A DNA stretch of 64,000 nt from Actinomycetes bacterium (lineage in GTDB: Bacteria > Actinomycetota > JAICYB01), in NCBI GenBank assembly GCA_025934435.1, contig JAICYB010000008.1:18329-82328 (forward strand). The letters run 5' to 3'. A program made the translations under genes and the position numbers. Under the pieces are notes generated by a model that searched no databases, was not told the origin of the DNA, and saw nothing but the letters and a program-made list of their open reading frames with translations. Positions within the stretch are counted from its first letter, which is position 1; the number at the start of each line of letters is the position of its first letter. This document shows, in pieces, positions 8,507-16,745 of this stretch.

Positions 8507-9535
8507 ATGAAACCCCGGGCTCGGTTGGTGGCGGCCCTCGCCTGCCTCGGCCTTCTCGCCGTCGGCTGCGCGAAGCAAGCGCCGCTCAGCACGCTCCATC
8601 CCGAAGGCCCGATCGCGCGGACCGAGTACGGCCTCTGGAACGTCGTGTTCATCCTGGCCGTCGTGGTGTTCGTCCTCGTCGAAGGCGCGATCGTCTTCGC
8701 GATCTTCCGCTTCCGGCGCCGCAAGGGCGACGACAGCGCACCGAAGCAGACCCACGGGAACACGCGCCTCGAGATCACCTGGACGATCGTCCCCGCGATC
8801 CTCCTCGCGACCCTCACGTTCCCGACCGTCACCACGATCTTCAGCCTCGCGCGCGCGCCGAAGGGCGCCATGCAGATCCAGGTGCAGGCGCAGCAGTGGT
8901 GGTGGAAGTACACCTACCCGAAGCAGAAAGGCATCACCAAGCAGTTCACGAATGCGAACGAGCTCCACATCCCGGTTGGACGCCCGATCCGGCTGGCCCT
9001 GAACTCCGCGGACGTGATCCACAGCTACTGGGTCCCCGCGCTCGCCGGGAAGCAGGACGTCGTCCCCTCTCGGACGAACCACCTCAATATCGAAGCGCCG
9101 CACCCGGGGACGTACCTCGGCACGTGTGTCGAGTTCTGCGGTCTCTCGCACGCGAACATGCGCCTCCGCGTCATCGCCCAGACCCCGTCGGACTTCGCGA
9201 AGTGGGCGGCCGGTCAGGCGCAGAACTTGCATATGCCGACTTCGGCCCTCGGGCAGAAAGGCATGAAGACGTTCCTCGCGCAGCAATGCGTCGGCTGCCA
9301 CACGATCCGCGGCACGGCGGCGGCCGGGAACGTCGGACCGGACCTGACGCACGTGGCGTCGCGCGAGACGTTCGCCGGCGGCATCTTCGACTTCAACACG
9401 CGCAATCTCCGGAAGTGGCTGACGGACGCACCCGCGGAGAAGCCGGGCTCGAAGATGCCCGCGGGAGTTGCCACTATGGGACTCTCCAAGGGTGATATTC
9501 AGGCACTGATCGCGTTCCTCGAGGGGCTTCACTGA
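8507..9535 (+). CDS. ctaC: Cytochrome c oxidase subunit II with fused cytochrome c domain (caa3 type)
   Basis: 342 residues. A lipoprotein signal (LLAVGC, predicted lipidated Cys21) is followed by two membrane helices. The periplasmic cupredoxin domain carries the CuA ligands in CVEFCGLSHANM (C207, C211) and the aromatic patch QQWWWKY. A C-terminal class I cytochrome c domain has CVGCH (261-265) and a probable Met ligand in SKMPAG. The fusion defines caa3 oxidases, where the tethered cytochrome feeds electrons to CuA. ATG 8507 is preferred to TTG 8501. The stop overlaps the ATG of subunit I (TGATG). Confidence 0.95.
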   Translation: MKPRARLVAALACLGLLAVGCAKQAPLSTLHPEGPIARTEYGLWNVVFILAVVVFVLVEGAIVFAIFRFRRRKGDDSAPKQTHGNTRLEITWTIVPAILLATLTFPTVTTIFSLARAPKGAMQIQVQAQQWWWKYTYPKQKGITKQFTNANELHIPVGRPIRLALNSADVIHSYWVPALAGKQDVVPSRTNHLNIEAPHPGTYLGTCVEFCGLSHANMRLRVIAQTPSDFAKWAAGQAQNLHMPTSALGQKGMKTFLAQQCVGCHTIRGTAAAGNVGPDLTHVASRETFAGGIFDFNTRNLRKWLTDAPAEKPGSKMPAGVATMGLSKGDIQALIAFLEGLH

Positions 9536-11409
9536 TGGCGACCATCACCGAAGACATCACGACGCCGGCATACGACGGCCCGTTCCGTCGTCCGACGGAG
9601 ACCCAGAAGGGCATCGTCAGCTGGCTGACGACCGTCGACCACAAGCGGATCGGCATCCTGTACGGCTGCACGTCGCTGATGTTCTTCCTCATCGGCGGCA
9701 GCGAGGCCCTGCTCATCCGCCTCCAGCTCGCGCATCCGAACGGTCACGTCCTGTCGGCCGAGCAGTACAACCAGATCTTCACGATGCACGGCATCACGAT
9801 GATCTTCCTCGTCGTGATGCCGCTCGGAGCGGCGTTCTTCAACTATCTGATCCCGCTCATGATCGGAGCGCGCGACGTCGCGTTCCCGCGGCTCAACGCC
9901 TTCAGCTACTGGACGTTCCTGTTCGGCGGGCTCTTCATCTACTCGTCCTTCTTCCTCGGCGGCGCCCCGCAGTGCGGATGGTTCTGCTACGCGCCGCTGT
10001 CGACGATGGGCCTGCCGACCACGATCGGGACGCTCTTCTACGCACTCGGGTTGCAGATCACGGGTGTTGCGTCCCTCGTGGCGTCCGTGAACTTCGTGAC
10101 GACGATCATCAACATGCGCGCACCCGGCATGAGCTTCTTCAAGATGCCGATGTTCGTCTGGATGTCGCTCGTCGTGAACTTCCTGCTGCTGTTCGCGATG
10201 CCGGTCATCGCGGTGGCGCTCTTCGAGCTGCTGTTCGACACGGCGTTCGGGACGAACTTCTTCAACCCGGCGCAGGGCGGTGACCCCGTGCTGTGGCAGC
10301 ACATGTTCTGGTTATTCGGGCATCCCGAGGTCTACATCCTCATCCTGCCCGCGATGGGCATCGTGTCCGAGGTCTTGCCGACGTTCTCGCGGAAGCCGCT
10401 GTTCGGGTACACGTTCGTCGCGTTCTCGGGAGTGGCGATCGGCTTCATGGGCTGGGGCGTGTGGGCGCACCACATGTTCGCCGTCGGTCTCGGTCCGATC
10501 GCGAACTCGGCGTTCGCGATCTCGACGATGTTCATCGCCGTCCCGACGGGGGTGAAGATCTTCAACTGGTTAGGGACGATGTGGGGCGGGAAGCTCAGAT
10601 TCTCGACGCCGATGTTGTTCTCGATCGGCTTCATCACGATGTTCACGATCGGTGGTCTGTCCGGCGTTACGCACTCGATCGTTCCGTCCGACTACCAGCA
10701 GACGGACACCTATTACATCGTCGCGCACTTCCATTACGTGCTCTTCGGCGGCGCGATCTTCGGACTGATGTCCGGTATCTACTACTGGTACCCCAAGGTC
10801 ACCGGGAAGCTGCTGAACGAGAAGCTCGGTAAGTCGCACTTCTGGATCATGCTGATCGGCTTCAACGTGACGTTCGCGCCGTTCCACATCCTCGGACTCC
10901 AGGGCATGGCGCGTCGCTACTACCGGTACCCGGCCCACGAGGGCTTCGACTTCTGGAACATGGTCTCGACGATCGGCGCGTTCATCATCGCGTTCTCGAT
11001 CCTCATATTCCTGATCAACATCGTGTGGACGCATCTCAAGGAACAGCCATGCGGTGACGACCCGTGGGACGCGCGGACGATCGAGTGGTCGATCCCGAAC
11101 CCGACGCCGCACTACAACTACCTCGAGATCCCCGTCGTCCACGAACGTGACGATTGGTGGCACAAGAAGTACACGGAGGACGAACAAGGCAATCTCGTGC
11201 CCGCGCTCGCCGGAGCATCTGAGGAGGCGACGGCGCACGACGAGCACGCCGAGCCACATATGCCTCGTCCGTCGTACTGGCCGCTCGTTGCGGCCGCCGC
11301 GCTACCGTTGTTCGGTTACGGCGTGATCATCCAGTGGGTGTTCGGCGCGGTCGGAGCCGTGGTGCTGCTCGTCGGCATCTACGGGTGGGCGATGGAGCCG
11401 GTGGAATGA
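9535..11409 (+). CDS. ctaD: Cytochrome c oxidase subunit I
   Basis: 624 residues, the multi-helix catalytic subunit that holds low-spin heme and the heme-CuB site and pumps protons. The motif GHPEVYILILPAMG contains the CuB histidine cross-linked to Tyr, and VAHFHYVLFGG contains the heme ligands near the C-terminal helices. About 12-14 hydrophobic segments are visible. A hydrophilic, His/Glu-rich stretch precedes a final pair of short hydrophobic helices (WPLVAAAALPLFGYG, then VFGAVGAVVLLVGIYGWA), an extension common in actinobacterial-type subunit I. It overlaps ctaC by one base and is 40 bp from ctaE. Confidence 0.97.
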   Translation: MATITEDITTPAYDGPFRRPTETQKGIVSWLTTVDHKRIGILYGCTSLMFFLIGGSEALLIRLQLAHPNGHVLSAEQYNQIFTMHGITMIFLVVMPLGAAFFNYLIPLMIGARDVAFPRLNAFSYWTFLFGGLFIYSSFFLGGAPQCGWFCYAPLSTMGLPTTIGTLFYALGLQITGVASLVASVNFVTTIINMRAPGMSFFKMPMFVWMSLVVNFLLLFAMPVIAVALFELLFDTAFGTNFFNPAQGGDPVLWQHMFWLFGHPEVYILILPAMGIVSEVLPTFSRKPLFGYTFVAFSGVAIGFMGWGVWAHHMFAVGLGPIANSAFAISTMFIAVPTGVKIFNWLGTMWGGKLRFSTPMLFSIGFITMFTIGGLSGVTHSIVPSDYQQTDTYYIVAHFHYVLFGGAIFGLMSGIYYWYPKVTGKLLNEKLGKSHFWIMLIGFNVTFAPFHILGLQGMARRYYRYPAHEGFDFWNMVSTIGAFIIAFSILIFLINIVWTHLKEQPCGDDPWDARTIEWSIPNPTPHYNYLEIPVVHERDDWWHKKYTEDEQGNLVPALAGASEEATAHDEHAEPHMPRPSYWPLVAAAALPLFGYGVIIQWVFGAVGAVVLLVGIYGWAMEPVE

Positions 11410-11449
11410 ACGACTGCGGAGCGCGCCGGCGCGGAGCAAGCGAGATCGA

Positions 11450-12061
11450 ATGACGACCGAAGCTGTGGCTGTCGAAGAGCATGGCGCGCACGCGACGTCG
11501 ACCGGGCTCGACAACCGGAAGCTCGCGATGTGGGCGTTCCTCGGTTCGGAGTGCCTGCTCTTCGGCGCGCTGATCTCCGGCTACCTCCTGTACCGGTCGA
11601 AGGGCGTCGGCATCAAGCCGCACAACGTCTACGACATCCCGTACACGTCGGTGTCGAGCTTCGTCCTGCTGATGAGCTCGCTCACGATGGTGCTCGCGCT
11701 CGCAGCGATCCAGCGCAACGAAGAGCGCAAGATGCGCATCTGGCTGACGGCGACCGCGCTGCTCGGCATGACGTTCATCGGGGGCCAGGTCTACGAGTTC
11801 ACGTCGTTCGTCCACGAGGGACTCTCGCTGTCGGCGAACCCGGCGTCGAGCGCGTTCTTCCTGCTGACCGGATTCCACGGGACACACGTCACGCTCGGGA
11901 TCATCATGCTGCTCTCGCTCGTCGGGTTGTCCCTGGCGGGGAAGATAGGTCCGAAGAACAGCTTGTACGTGGAACTCATCGGTCTTTACTGGCACTTCGT
12001 GGACATCGTCTGGGTGGTCATCTTCACCGTCGTCTACCTCATGCCGGTTCCGAAGCACTGA
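11450..12061 (+). CDS. ctaE: Cytochrome c oxidase subunit III
   Basis: 203 residues with about five membrane helices, as in the short bacterial subunit III. Family motifs include KLAMWAFLGSECLLFG, FHGTHVTLG and the terminal YWHFVDIVWVVIF. The subunit stabilises the catalytic core and its proton uptake. It follows ctaD after 40 bp. Its TGA overlaps the ATG of the next gene by one base, so the two are coupled. Confidence 0.95.
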   Translation: MTTEAVAVEEHGAHATSTGLDNRKLAMWAFLGSECLLFGALISGYLLYRSKGVGIKPHNVYDIPYTSVSSFVLLMSSLTMVLALAAIQRNEERKMRIWLTATALLGMTFIGGQVYEFTSFVHEGLSLSANPASSAFFLLTGFHGTHVTLGIIMLLSLVGLSLAGKIGPKNSLYVELIGLYWHFVDIVWVVIFTVVYLMPVPKH

Positions 12062-12432
12062 TGACCACCGAGCACGCTGAGCCGGTCGTTCACGCGCCGG
12101 ACGAACACGCGCATCCCGGTCCGGGTGAGTACGTCAAGATCGCGCTGATCCTCGCCGTCGTTACGGCGGCCGAGGTCGCGATGTACTACATCACGGCGAT
12201 CCCGCGTCCGGTCTTCAGCACGCTGCTGCTCGTGATGATGGTCATCAAGTTCTCGCTCGTCGGGCTGTGGTTCATGCACCTTCGTTTCGACAGCCCGATC
12301 TTCCGGCGGCTGTTCATGTCGGGGATCATCCTCGCGTTGCTCGTGTACATGGTTGCGTTCTCGACACTGGGACTCCAGCACTCGAGCTTCCACAACTTCT
12401 TCCACTTCATGGGGCACCTGGTACACCACTGA
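12061..12432 (+). CDS. Cytochrome c oxidase subunit IV (COX4/CtaF-like)
   Basis: 123 residues with a His-rich hydrophilic N-terminus and three membrane helices, including the conserved VVIKFSLVGLWFMHLRFD segment typical of prokaryotic COX4. It is a small accessory subunit thought to help assembly around CuB. Both ends overlap neighbours by a single base (TGATG arrangement), confirming its place in the oxidase operon. Confidence 0.85.
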   Translation: MTTEHAEPVVHAPDEHAHPGPGEYVKIALILAVVTAAEVAMYYITAIPRPVFSTLLLVMMVIKFSLVGLWFMHLRFDSPIFRRLFMSGIILALLVYMVAFSTLGLQHSSFHNFFHFMGHLVHH

Positions 12433-13262
12433 TGCCGAGCTGGCATCCGCACCCTGAGGTCTGGCTGCTCGTCGCGATCCTGGCCTTCTGCTACTGGTGG
12501 ATGGTCAAGCGCATCGGTCCGCTGGCGGTCCACGCCGTCGAGCGTCCCGTCACGCGCCGCCAGGTGACGTCGTTCGTGATGGCGCTCGTGGTGCTCGAGA
12601 TCGCCGCCGACTGGCCCATGCATGATGTCGCCGAGCATTACTTGTTCTCGGTGCACATGTTCGAGCACCTGCTGCTCTCGCTTGTGTTCCCGCCGTTGAT
12701 CCTCGGGGGGATGCCGGCGTGGATGGTGCGATACGTGCTGAAGCCGGCAGGTATCAAGGCCGCGCGGGTCCTCACCAGACCGATCATCGCCCTCGTGATC
12801 TTCAACACGGTGATCGCCGTCACGCACATCCCGAATGTCATGAACATGACCACTCACAACGAAGGGTTTCACTTCGGGATGCATGCGGTGCTGGTCGCGG
12901 CGTCCTTCATCATGTGGTCACCCGTCATGACGCCGCTCATCGAGTTGCCGAAGCTGAGCTACCCGCCGCGGATGATGTATCTGTTCGCACAGTCCCTCTT
13001 GCCGACGGTGCCGGCGTCCTTCCTGACCTTTGGGCACACCGTCTTGTACAAGGCATACCTCCACGCGCCGGACCGGCTGTTCGGCATGTCGGCGCTCAAC
13101 GATCAGTTGATCTCGGGACTTGAGATGAAGCTGCTCGGGACGGCTATCCTCTGGGGCTTCATCGCTGTGTATTTTTTCCGTTGGGCGAACGTCGAGGAAC
13201 GTGAGAAGGTGGACGTCCTCGAGTGGGGCAAGCTCGAGAAGTTGGAGGCTTCTTCCAGATGA
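12432..13262 (+). CDS. ctaG: CtaG-type cytochrome c oxidase assembly membrane protein
   Basis: 276 residues with about seven membrane helices and conserved histidines in HMFEHLLLS and the segment AVTHIPNVMN. It belongs to the caa3_CtaG family of Bacillus type, which differs from the Cox11/CtaG copper chaperone of proteobacteria. Bacillus CtaG is needed for an active caa3 oxidase, probably in formation of the copper site. It starts with ATG overlapping the previous stop and overlaps the cupredoxin gene by four bases (ATGA). Confidence 0.87.
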   Translation: MPSWHPHPEVWLLVAILAFCYWWMVKRIGPLAVHAVERPVTRRQVTSFVMALVVLEIAADWPMHDVAEHYLFSVHMFEHLLLSLVFPPLILGGMPAWMVRYVLKPAGIKAARVLTRPIIALVIFNTVIAVTHIPNVMNMTTHNEGFHFGMHAVLVAASFIMWSPVMTPLIELPKLSYPPRMMYLFAQSLLPTVPASFLTFGHTVLYKAYLHAPDRLFGMSALNDQLISGLEMKLLGTAILWGFIAVYFFRWANVEEREKVDVLEWGKLEKLEASSR

Positions 13263-13852
13263 ACACCGAACTTCGTGAACGGGCGATCCTGCCCGTCGTC
13301 ATCCCGCTGGCAGCGATCCTCTTCACTGAGGTCATCGTCTTCTCGTTCTCGCGTGTGCTCCTCGCGACGGGGCACATGGTCGCCGTCGGCGTCGCGCTCG
13401 GTCAGGCGCTCGTGATCCTCGTCGGCGCGACGGCGCTTGCTTCGGCGCGACGTGTCAGCACGGCTGCGATCGCGACCGCGCTGGCCCTGTTCGCGATCGT
13501 GTCGATCGGCGCCGGTGTTGCGGCGTACCAGCGCGGGCCGGTGTATTCGAAGGAAGAGGCCGCGAACACGCCGAAGGTCACCGTGAGCGCGAAGAACGTC
13601 GCCTTCGACACGAAGACCCTGAAGCTGTCCGCGAACGGGACCGACATCGCGTTCTCGAACCAGGACAACCAGCCGCACAACATCGCGATCTTCCCGAGCG
13701 CGACGGCCCTACAGACGGTGCTCTTCCGCGGGGACATCACCCAGCCGGGAACGACCTCGACCTATAAGGTCGGCAAGCTCAAGCCCGGGACGTACTACTT
13801 CCATTGCGACGTTCACCCACAACAGATGACCGGCACCGTCACGGTGTCGTAG
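13259..13852 (+). CDS. Membrane-anchored cupredoxin
   Basis: 197 residues. Three N-terminal hydrophobic segments (about residues 11-80) are followed by a plastocyanin/cupredoxin domain exported to the outside. Type I copper ligands are visible: His in QPHNIAIF, and Cys, His and Met in YYFHCDVHPQQM. Translation is coupled to ctaG through an ATGA overlap. In this operon it may donate electrons to CuA, shuttle copper to it, or act as a soluble-like electron carrier; the sequence does not distinguish these. Confidence 0.87.
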   Translation: MNTELRERAILPVVIPLAAILFTEVIVFSFSRVLLATGHMVAVGVALGQALVILVGATALASARRVSTAAIATALALFAIVSIGAGVAAYQRGPVYSKEEAANTPKVTVSAKNVAFDTKTLKLSANGTDIAFSNQDNQPHNIAIFPSATALQTVLFRGDITQPGTTSTYKVGKLKPGTYYFHCDVHPQQMTGTVTVS

Positions 13853-13886
13853 AACCTCTCGGCCGGCTGCGTCGTTCATACGTATC

Positions 13887-14399
13887 GTGAAGCTGTTTTG
13901 GGTGGGGATCCTCTTGGCGACCTTCGTCGCGTGCAAGTCGCCGTACCAGGCCGCTACGCCGTCCCCCACGGCGCCCCCGACGGCGAAGCCGACGCCGACG
14001 CTTCCGCCGGTGAGTGCGGGCGGTACCGTCCAGATGGGACGAACCGTCGTCACTCGAACGGGGAGCCGCGTCACGGTCGTGGGCTGGCATCTGTACGCGA
14101 CCCGCTCGATCCCGAACGGTCCAGGACAGGTCTACGAGACGGTGAACGTGTCCTTCTGCGCCGGACCGCAGGTCCAAGAGTCGGCGGAAGACCTCGCCGC
14201 GCTGTTCGCGCTCGAGTTACGCAACGGGAACCGAGTGGCGTTCGACAGTCAGGCCCAGCCCGGTGAGTTCCGCACGAAAGGCACGATCAACCCGACCCAG
14301 TGTGTCAGCGGGCCGATCGTGTACCAGGTCGAAGGCGGCGAGAAGCCGCAGTTCGTGAGCTTCGACTCCACACCGCAAACGAAATGGACGGTTCCCTAG
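13887..14399 (+). CDS. Secreted lipoprotein of unknown function
   Basis: 170 residues. The N-terminus VKLFWVGILLATFVAC is a lipoprotein signal with lipidated Cys16, followed by a Pro/Thr/Ala-rich linker (about 20-45) and a beta-rich domain. Two further cysteines (in NVSFCAG and PTQCVSG) could form a disulfide. The general layout recalls DUF4352/telokin-like exported domains, but I cannot confirm the family. It lies 34 bp after the oxidase operon and could be its last gene. The start is GTG 13887. Confidence 0.7.
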   Translation: MKLFWVGILLATFVACKSPYQAATPSPTAPPTAKPTPTLPPVSAGGTVQMGRTVVTRTGSRVTVVGWHLYATRSIPNGPGQVYETVNVSFCAGPQVQESAEDLAALFALELRNGNRVAFDSQAQPGEFRTKGTINPTQCVSGPIVYQVEGGEKPQFVSFDSTPQTKWTVP

Positions 14400-14442
14400 C
14401 GCGTTACCATCACCGCCTCTGGTGTCGAGGCGGGGGTGCTGG

Positions 14443-15279
14443 ATGCGCAGGCTGGGGTGGGCAGGCTTCGTGCTTTTCCTCGCAACGAGTGTGCTGGCTC
14501 TCGGTCCGGCGGCGTCGGCGGCGACCCTACGCGGTACGACCGGCAACGACACGCTCGTCGGAACCGCGGGGAAGGACAAGATCCTCGGGTTCGGCGGTTC
14601 CGACGTGGTCTTCGCGCGCGCAGGGAAGGACCACATCACGGTCAACCCAACCGGTATCGGATTCACGTACGTCTTCCCGGGTCCCGGCAAAGACGTCGTG
14701 AAAGCGAGCCGAGGAAGCAACTTGCTTTTCATCTTCGACGACGACGGTCAGCGCGGCGACGTGATCAAGAGCTCGGCGATGGTTGCCGAAATCTTCTCGG
14801 CCGACGGCGCCAAGGATCAGATCAAGTGTGGCCGGGGCAGCTTCGACGTCGTATTCGCCGATGCGGCCGATGTGGTCAAGGGATGCAACACGGTTATCAG
14901 GACTACGCTGGCGAACTTCGATCTGATCGGTGGTTCAGGGCCCGACTCGATGGCGTTGAACGGACACGACGGGTTCGCATTGGGCGGTGCGGGCACCGAC
15001 ACGATCACCGGGTCTGCGGCGACCGAATTTCTGCTCGGTGGTCCGGGGGCCGACTCGATCGTCGGCGGCGGCGGCAACGACTTGATCGTCGATGACGACG
15101 GGACGCCGGGCGACACGCTGGCCGACACGGGTGGAACCATCGTGAGCGTGGACGGGGCAGCGGACTCGATCAACTGCCAAAACGCGGCGATCCACGCCTT
15201 CATCGACTCCGTCGACAGCACGTCCAATTGCGGGGTCGCGACGGTGACCGTCTACGACCCGAGCGGACACGTGGTCTAG
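14443..15279 (+). CDS. Secreted protein with hemolysin-type calcium-binding-like repeats
   Basis: 278 residues with a clear Sec signal peptide (cleavage after ASA near residue 26). Gly/Asp-rich segments such as GTTGNDTLVGTAGKDKILG near the N-terminus and GGAGTDTITG, GGPGADSIVG and GGGGNDLIVD in the middle resemble RTX beta-roll nonapeptides. The repeats are degenerate, and no secretion-enzyme domain or type I exporter is adjacent. Cysteines are sparse and paired. ATG 14443 is preferred to GTG 14422 because GGCGGGGG precedes it and it gives a normal signal peptide. Role unknown; calcium-dependent folding after export is likely. Confidence 0.75.
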   Translation: MRRLGWAGFVLFLATSVLALGPAASAATLRGTTGNDTLVGTAGKDKILGFGGSDVVFARAGKDHITVNPTGIGFTYVFPGPGKDVVKASRGSNLLFIFDDDGQRGDVIKSSAMVAEIFSADGAKDQIKCGRGSFDVVFADAADVVKGCNTVIRTTLANFDLIGGSGPDSMALNGHDGFALGGAGTDTITGSAATEFLLGGPGADSIVGGGGNDLIVDDDGTPGDTLADTGGTIVSVDGAADSINCQNAAIHAFIDSVDSTSNCGVATVTVYDPSGHVV

Positions 15280-15929
15280 GCGACAGGCATTTCGAGGCCG
15301 CGCAGCGCGAGGCCGGCGAGGATCTCCATCTGGCGCAGCTCGGTCGGACGGAACCTCATACCGGGCCAACGTCCGGCGATCAGGCAGCGCGTCGGGGACC
15401 CGAGCGGTACCGCGCCGAGCTCGAACCGCGACATCCGCCACTGTTGCGGGAGCCATTCGCCGCCGATCAGCCGACGCGGCGCCTCGAGCGGAAGCCACGG
15501 TGTGTCGAGCATCCCCGGCACCGGTGCGTTCTCGCTCGCTGCGATCACCTCGACTTCATTCACGAGCTCGAATGCGATCGCCCACGCCGCGGGCAAGGCC
15601 TCCGGTATCCGGTTCGTCAGCACCTCGAGTGGATCGCCGACCCGGCGCGAGAGCTGATCGGCCAGGAGCAGCGCCCCCAGCGGGTCCGGCTCGCTCGCGA
15701 CGCGGCGCACGCATTCGACGGCGACGCCCGGGATCGCCTGCGCGGCAGCCCGGAGTTCCTCCGGTGATGCGCCTTCCGCTTCGAGGACGGCTTCGTCCAC
15801 CGCGTATTCGCCGTCGTGCTCGACGACGCGCAGTGTGACGATGCTGGCGGGAACGTGGCTGAGCGACGTCGCGACCGATCCGAGCGCTCCCGGACGATCC
15901 ACCAGCGAGAATCGCATCGTGTACAACAT
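15276..15929 (-). CDS. ACT-domain protein with unknown C-terminal domain
   Basis: 217 residues. Residues about 5-75 form an ACT domain (RFSLVDRPGALGSVATSLSH), the small-molecule-binding fold of amino-acid enzymes and regulators. The C-terminal roughly 140 residues have the character of a GAF-like sensor but cannot be assigned. A GAGGAGGG Shine-Dalgarno stands before ATG 15929. The stop codon shares a CTAG tetranucleotide with the convergent secreted-protein gene. It is possibly a regulator of amino-acid metabolism; the ligand is unknown. Confidence 0.75.
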   Translation of the reverse strand: MLYTMRFSLVDRPGALGSVATSLSHVPASIVTLRVVEHDGEYAVDEAVLEAEGASPEELRAAAQAIPGVAVECVRRVASEPDPLGALLLADQLSRRVGDPLEVLTNRIPEALPAAWAIAFELVNEVEVIAASENAPVPGMLDTPWLPLEAPRRLIGGEWLPQQWRMSRFELGAVPLGSPTRCLIAGRWPGMRFRPTELRQMEILAGLALRGLEMPVA

Positions 15930-16012
15930 GGCTTCCCTCCTCGGTGGGCTTTCGTCACTATGTCTCTCGGCGGTTTTCCGGCAGGCAAGGGCGCATTTCG
16001 GTTCTGTAAATC

Positions 16013-16723
16013 GTGAGTGACGTTCTCGATCAGCTCGCGGACGCGGTGGCGGCGAGGTTGGCCGACCGCCGGCCGCCGCACGTCGTCGGGGTCGGGGGCC
16101 CGGTGGCCGTCGGCAAGTCGACGATCGCCGAGGAGGTCGCCAGTGCGATGGTCGACCGCGGACGACGTGTCCGGATCGTCGCGACCGACTGTTTCCTTCT
16201 CACGAACGAGACGCTCGCCGACCGGGGCCTGACGTTCCTCAAAGGCTTTCCCGAGAGCTTCGATCTCACCGCGCTGACGCGGTTCGTCCAAGCGGTGAAA
16301 GCGCGCGAACGGCGCGTCGAGATCCCGGTGTACTCGCACTCCCTCTACGACGTGATGCCCGACGAGAAGGTCGTGATCGAAGGTTCGGATCTCGTGATCC
16401 TCGAAGGGGTCGTCGCGTTACAAGCGCCGGTCGTGCGTTTGCTCGATGCCGCGATCTACGTCCATGCGGACGAAGACACGGTGAAGGAGTGGTACATCGA
16501 GCGGTTCGTCCGGCTGACGGAGCGGGCGAAGAAGGATCCGGCGTCGTTCTACGCGCAGTTCGGCGATCTGAACGAAACGCGTGTGAAAGAGCTCGCGGCC
16601 GCGACGTGGGACTCGATCAACGGCGTCAACCTGCGCCAGAACATCGCGCCGTCGCTACGCAACGCGCACTTCGTCGTGACGAAGGCGAAGGACCATTCCT
16701 TCGTTCGCTTCGCGGCGCAGTAG
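16013..16723 (+). CDS. coaA: Pantothenate kinase (type I-like)
   Basis: 236 residues. P-loop kinase of the PRK/uridine-kinase superfamily with Walker A GGPVAVGKST (about 27-36), ATDCFLLTNE, the hydroxyl-substrate loop IPVYSHSLYDV and LEGVVALQ. Type I pantothenate kinases phosphorylate pantothenate as the first step of CoA synthesis. The protein is shorter than E. coli CoaA (316 aa), so a related kinase (for example a uridine-kinase-like enzyme) is a less likely alternative. GTG start; 22 bp before the next gene. Confidence 0.75.
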   Translation: MSDVLDQLADAVAARLADRRPPHVVGVGGPVAVGKSTIAEEVASAMVDRGRRVRIVATDCFLLTNETLADRGLTFLKGFPESFDLTALTRFVQAVKARERRVEIPVYSHSLYDVMPDEKVVIEGSDLVILEGVVALQAPVVRLLDAAIYVHADEDTVKEWYIERFVRLTERAKKDPASFYAQFGDLNETRVKELAAATWDSINGVNLRQNIAPSLRNAHFVVTKAKDHSFVRFAAQ

Positions 16724-16733
16724 CCGTCCCGCA

Positions 16734-16739
16734 TACCCT
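16734..16739 (+). promoter_or_regulatory. -10 box TACCCT for the FAD oxidase gene, leaderless
   Basis: TACCCT ends 6 nt before GTG 16746 and there is no Shine-Dalgarno sequence between. This predicts a leaderless transcript for the FAD oxidase/ThDP enzyme operon, independent of coaA. Confidence 0.5.
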
Positions 16740-16745
16740 TGGGAC

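Noticed and set aside
7727..9532. 601-residue frame antisense to the DUF72 and ctaC genes
   Set aside because: Its composition is low-complexity Arg/Glu/Val and it covers two well-supported genes on the other strand.
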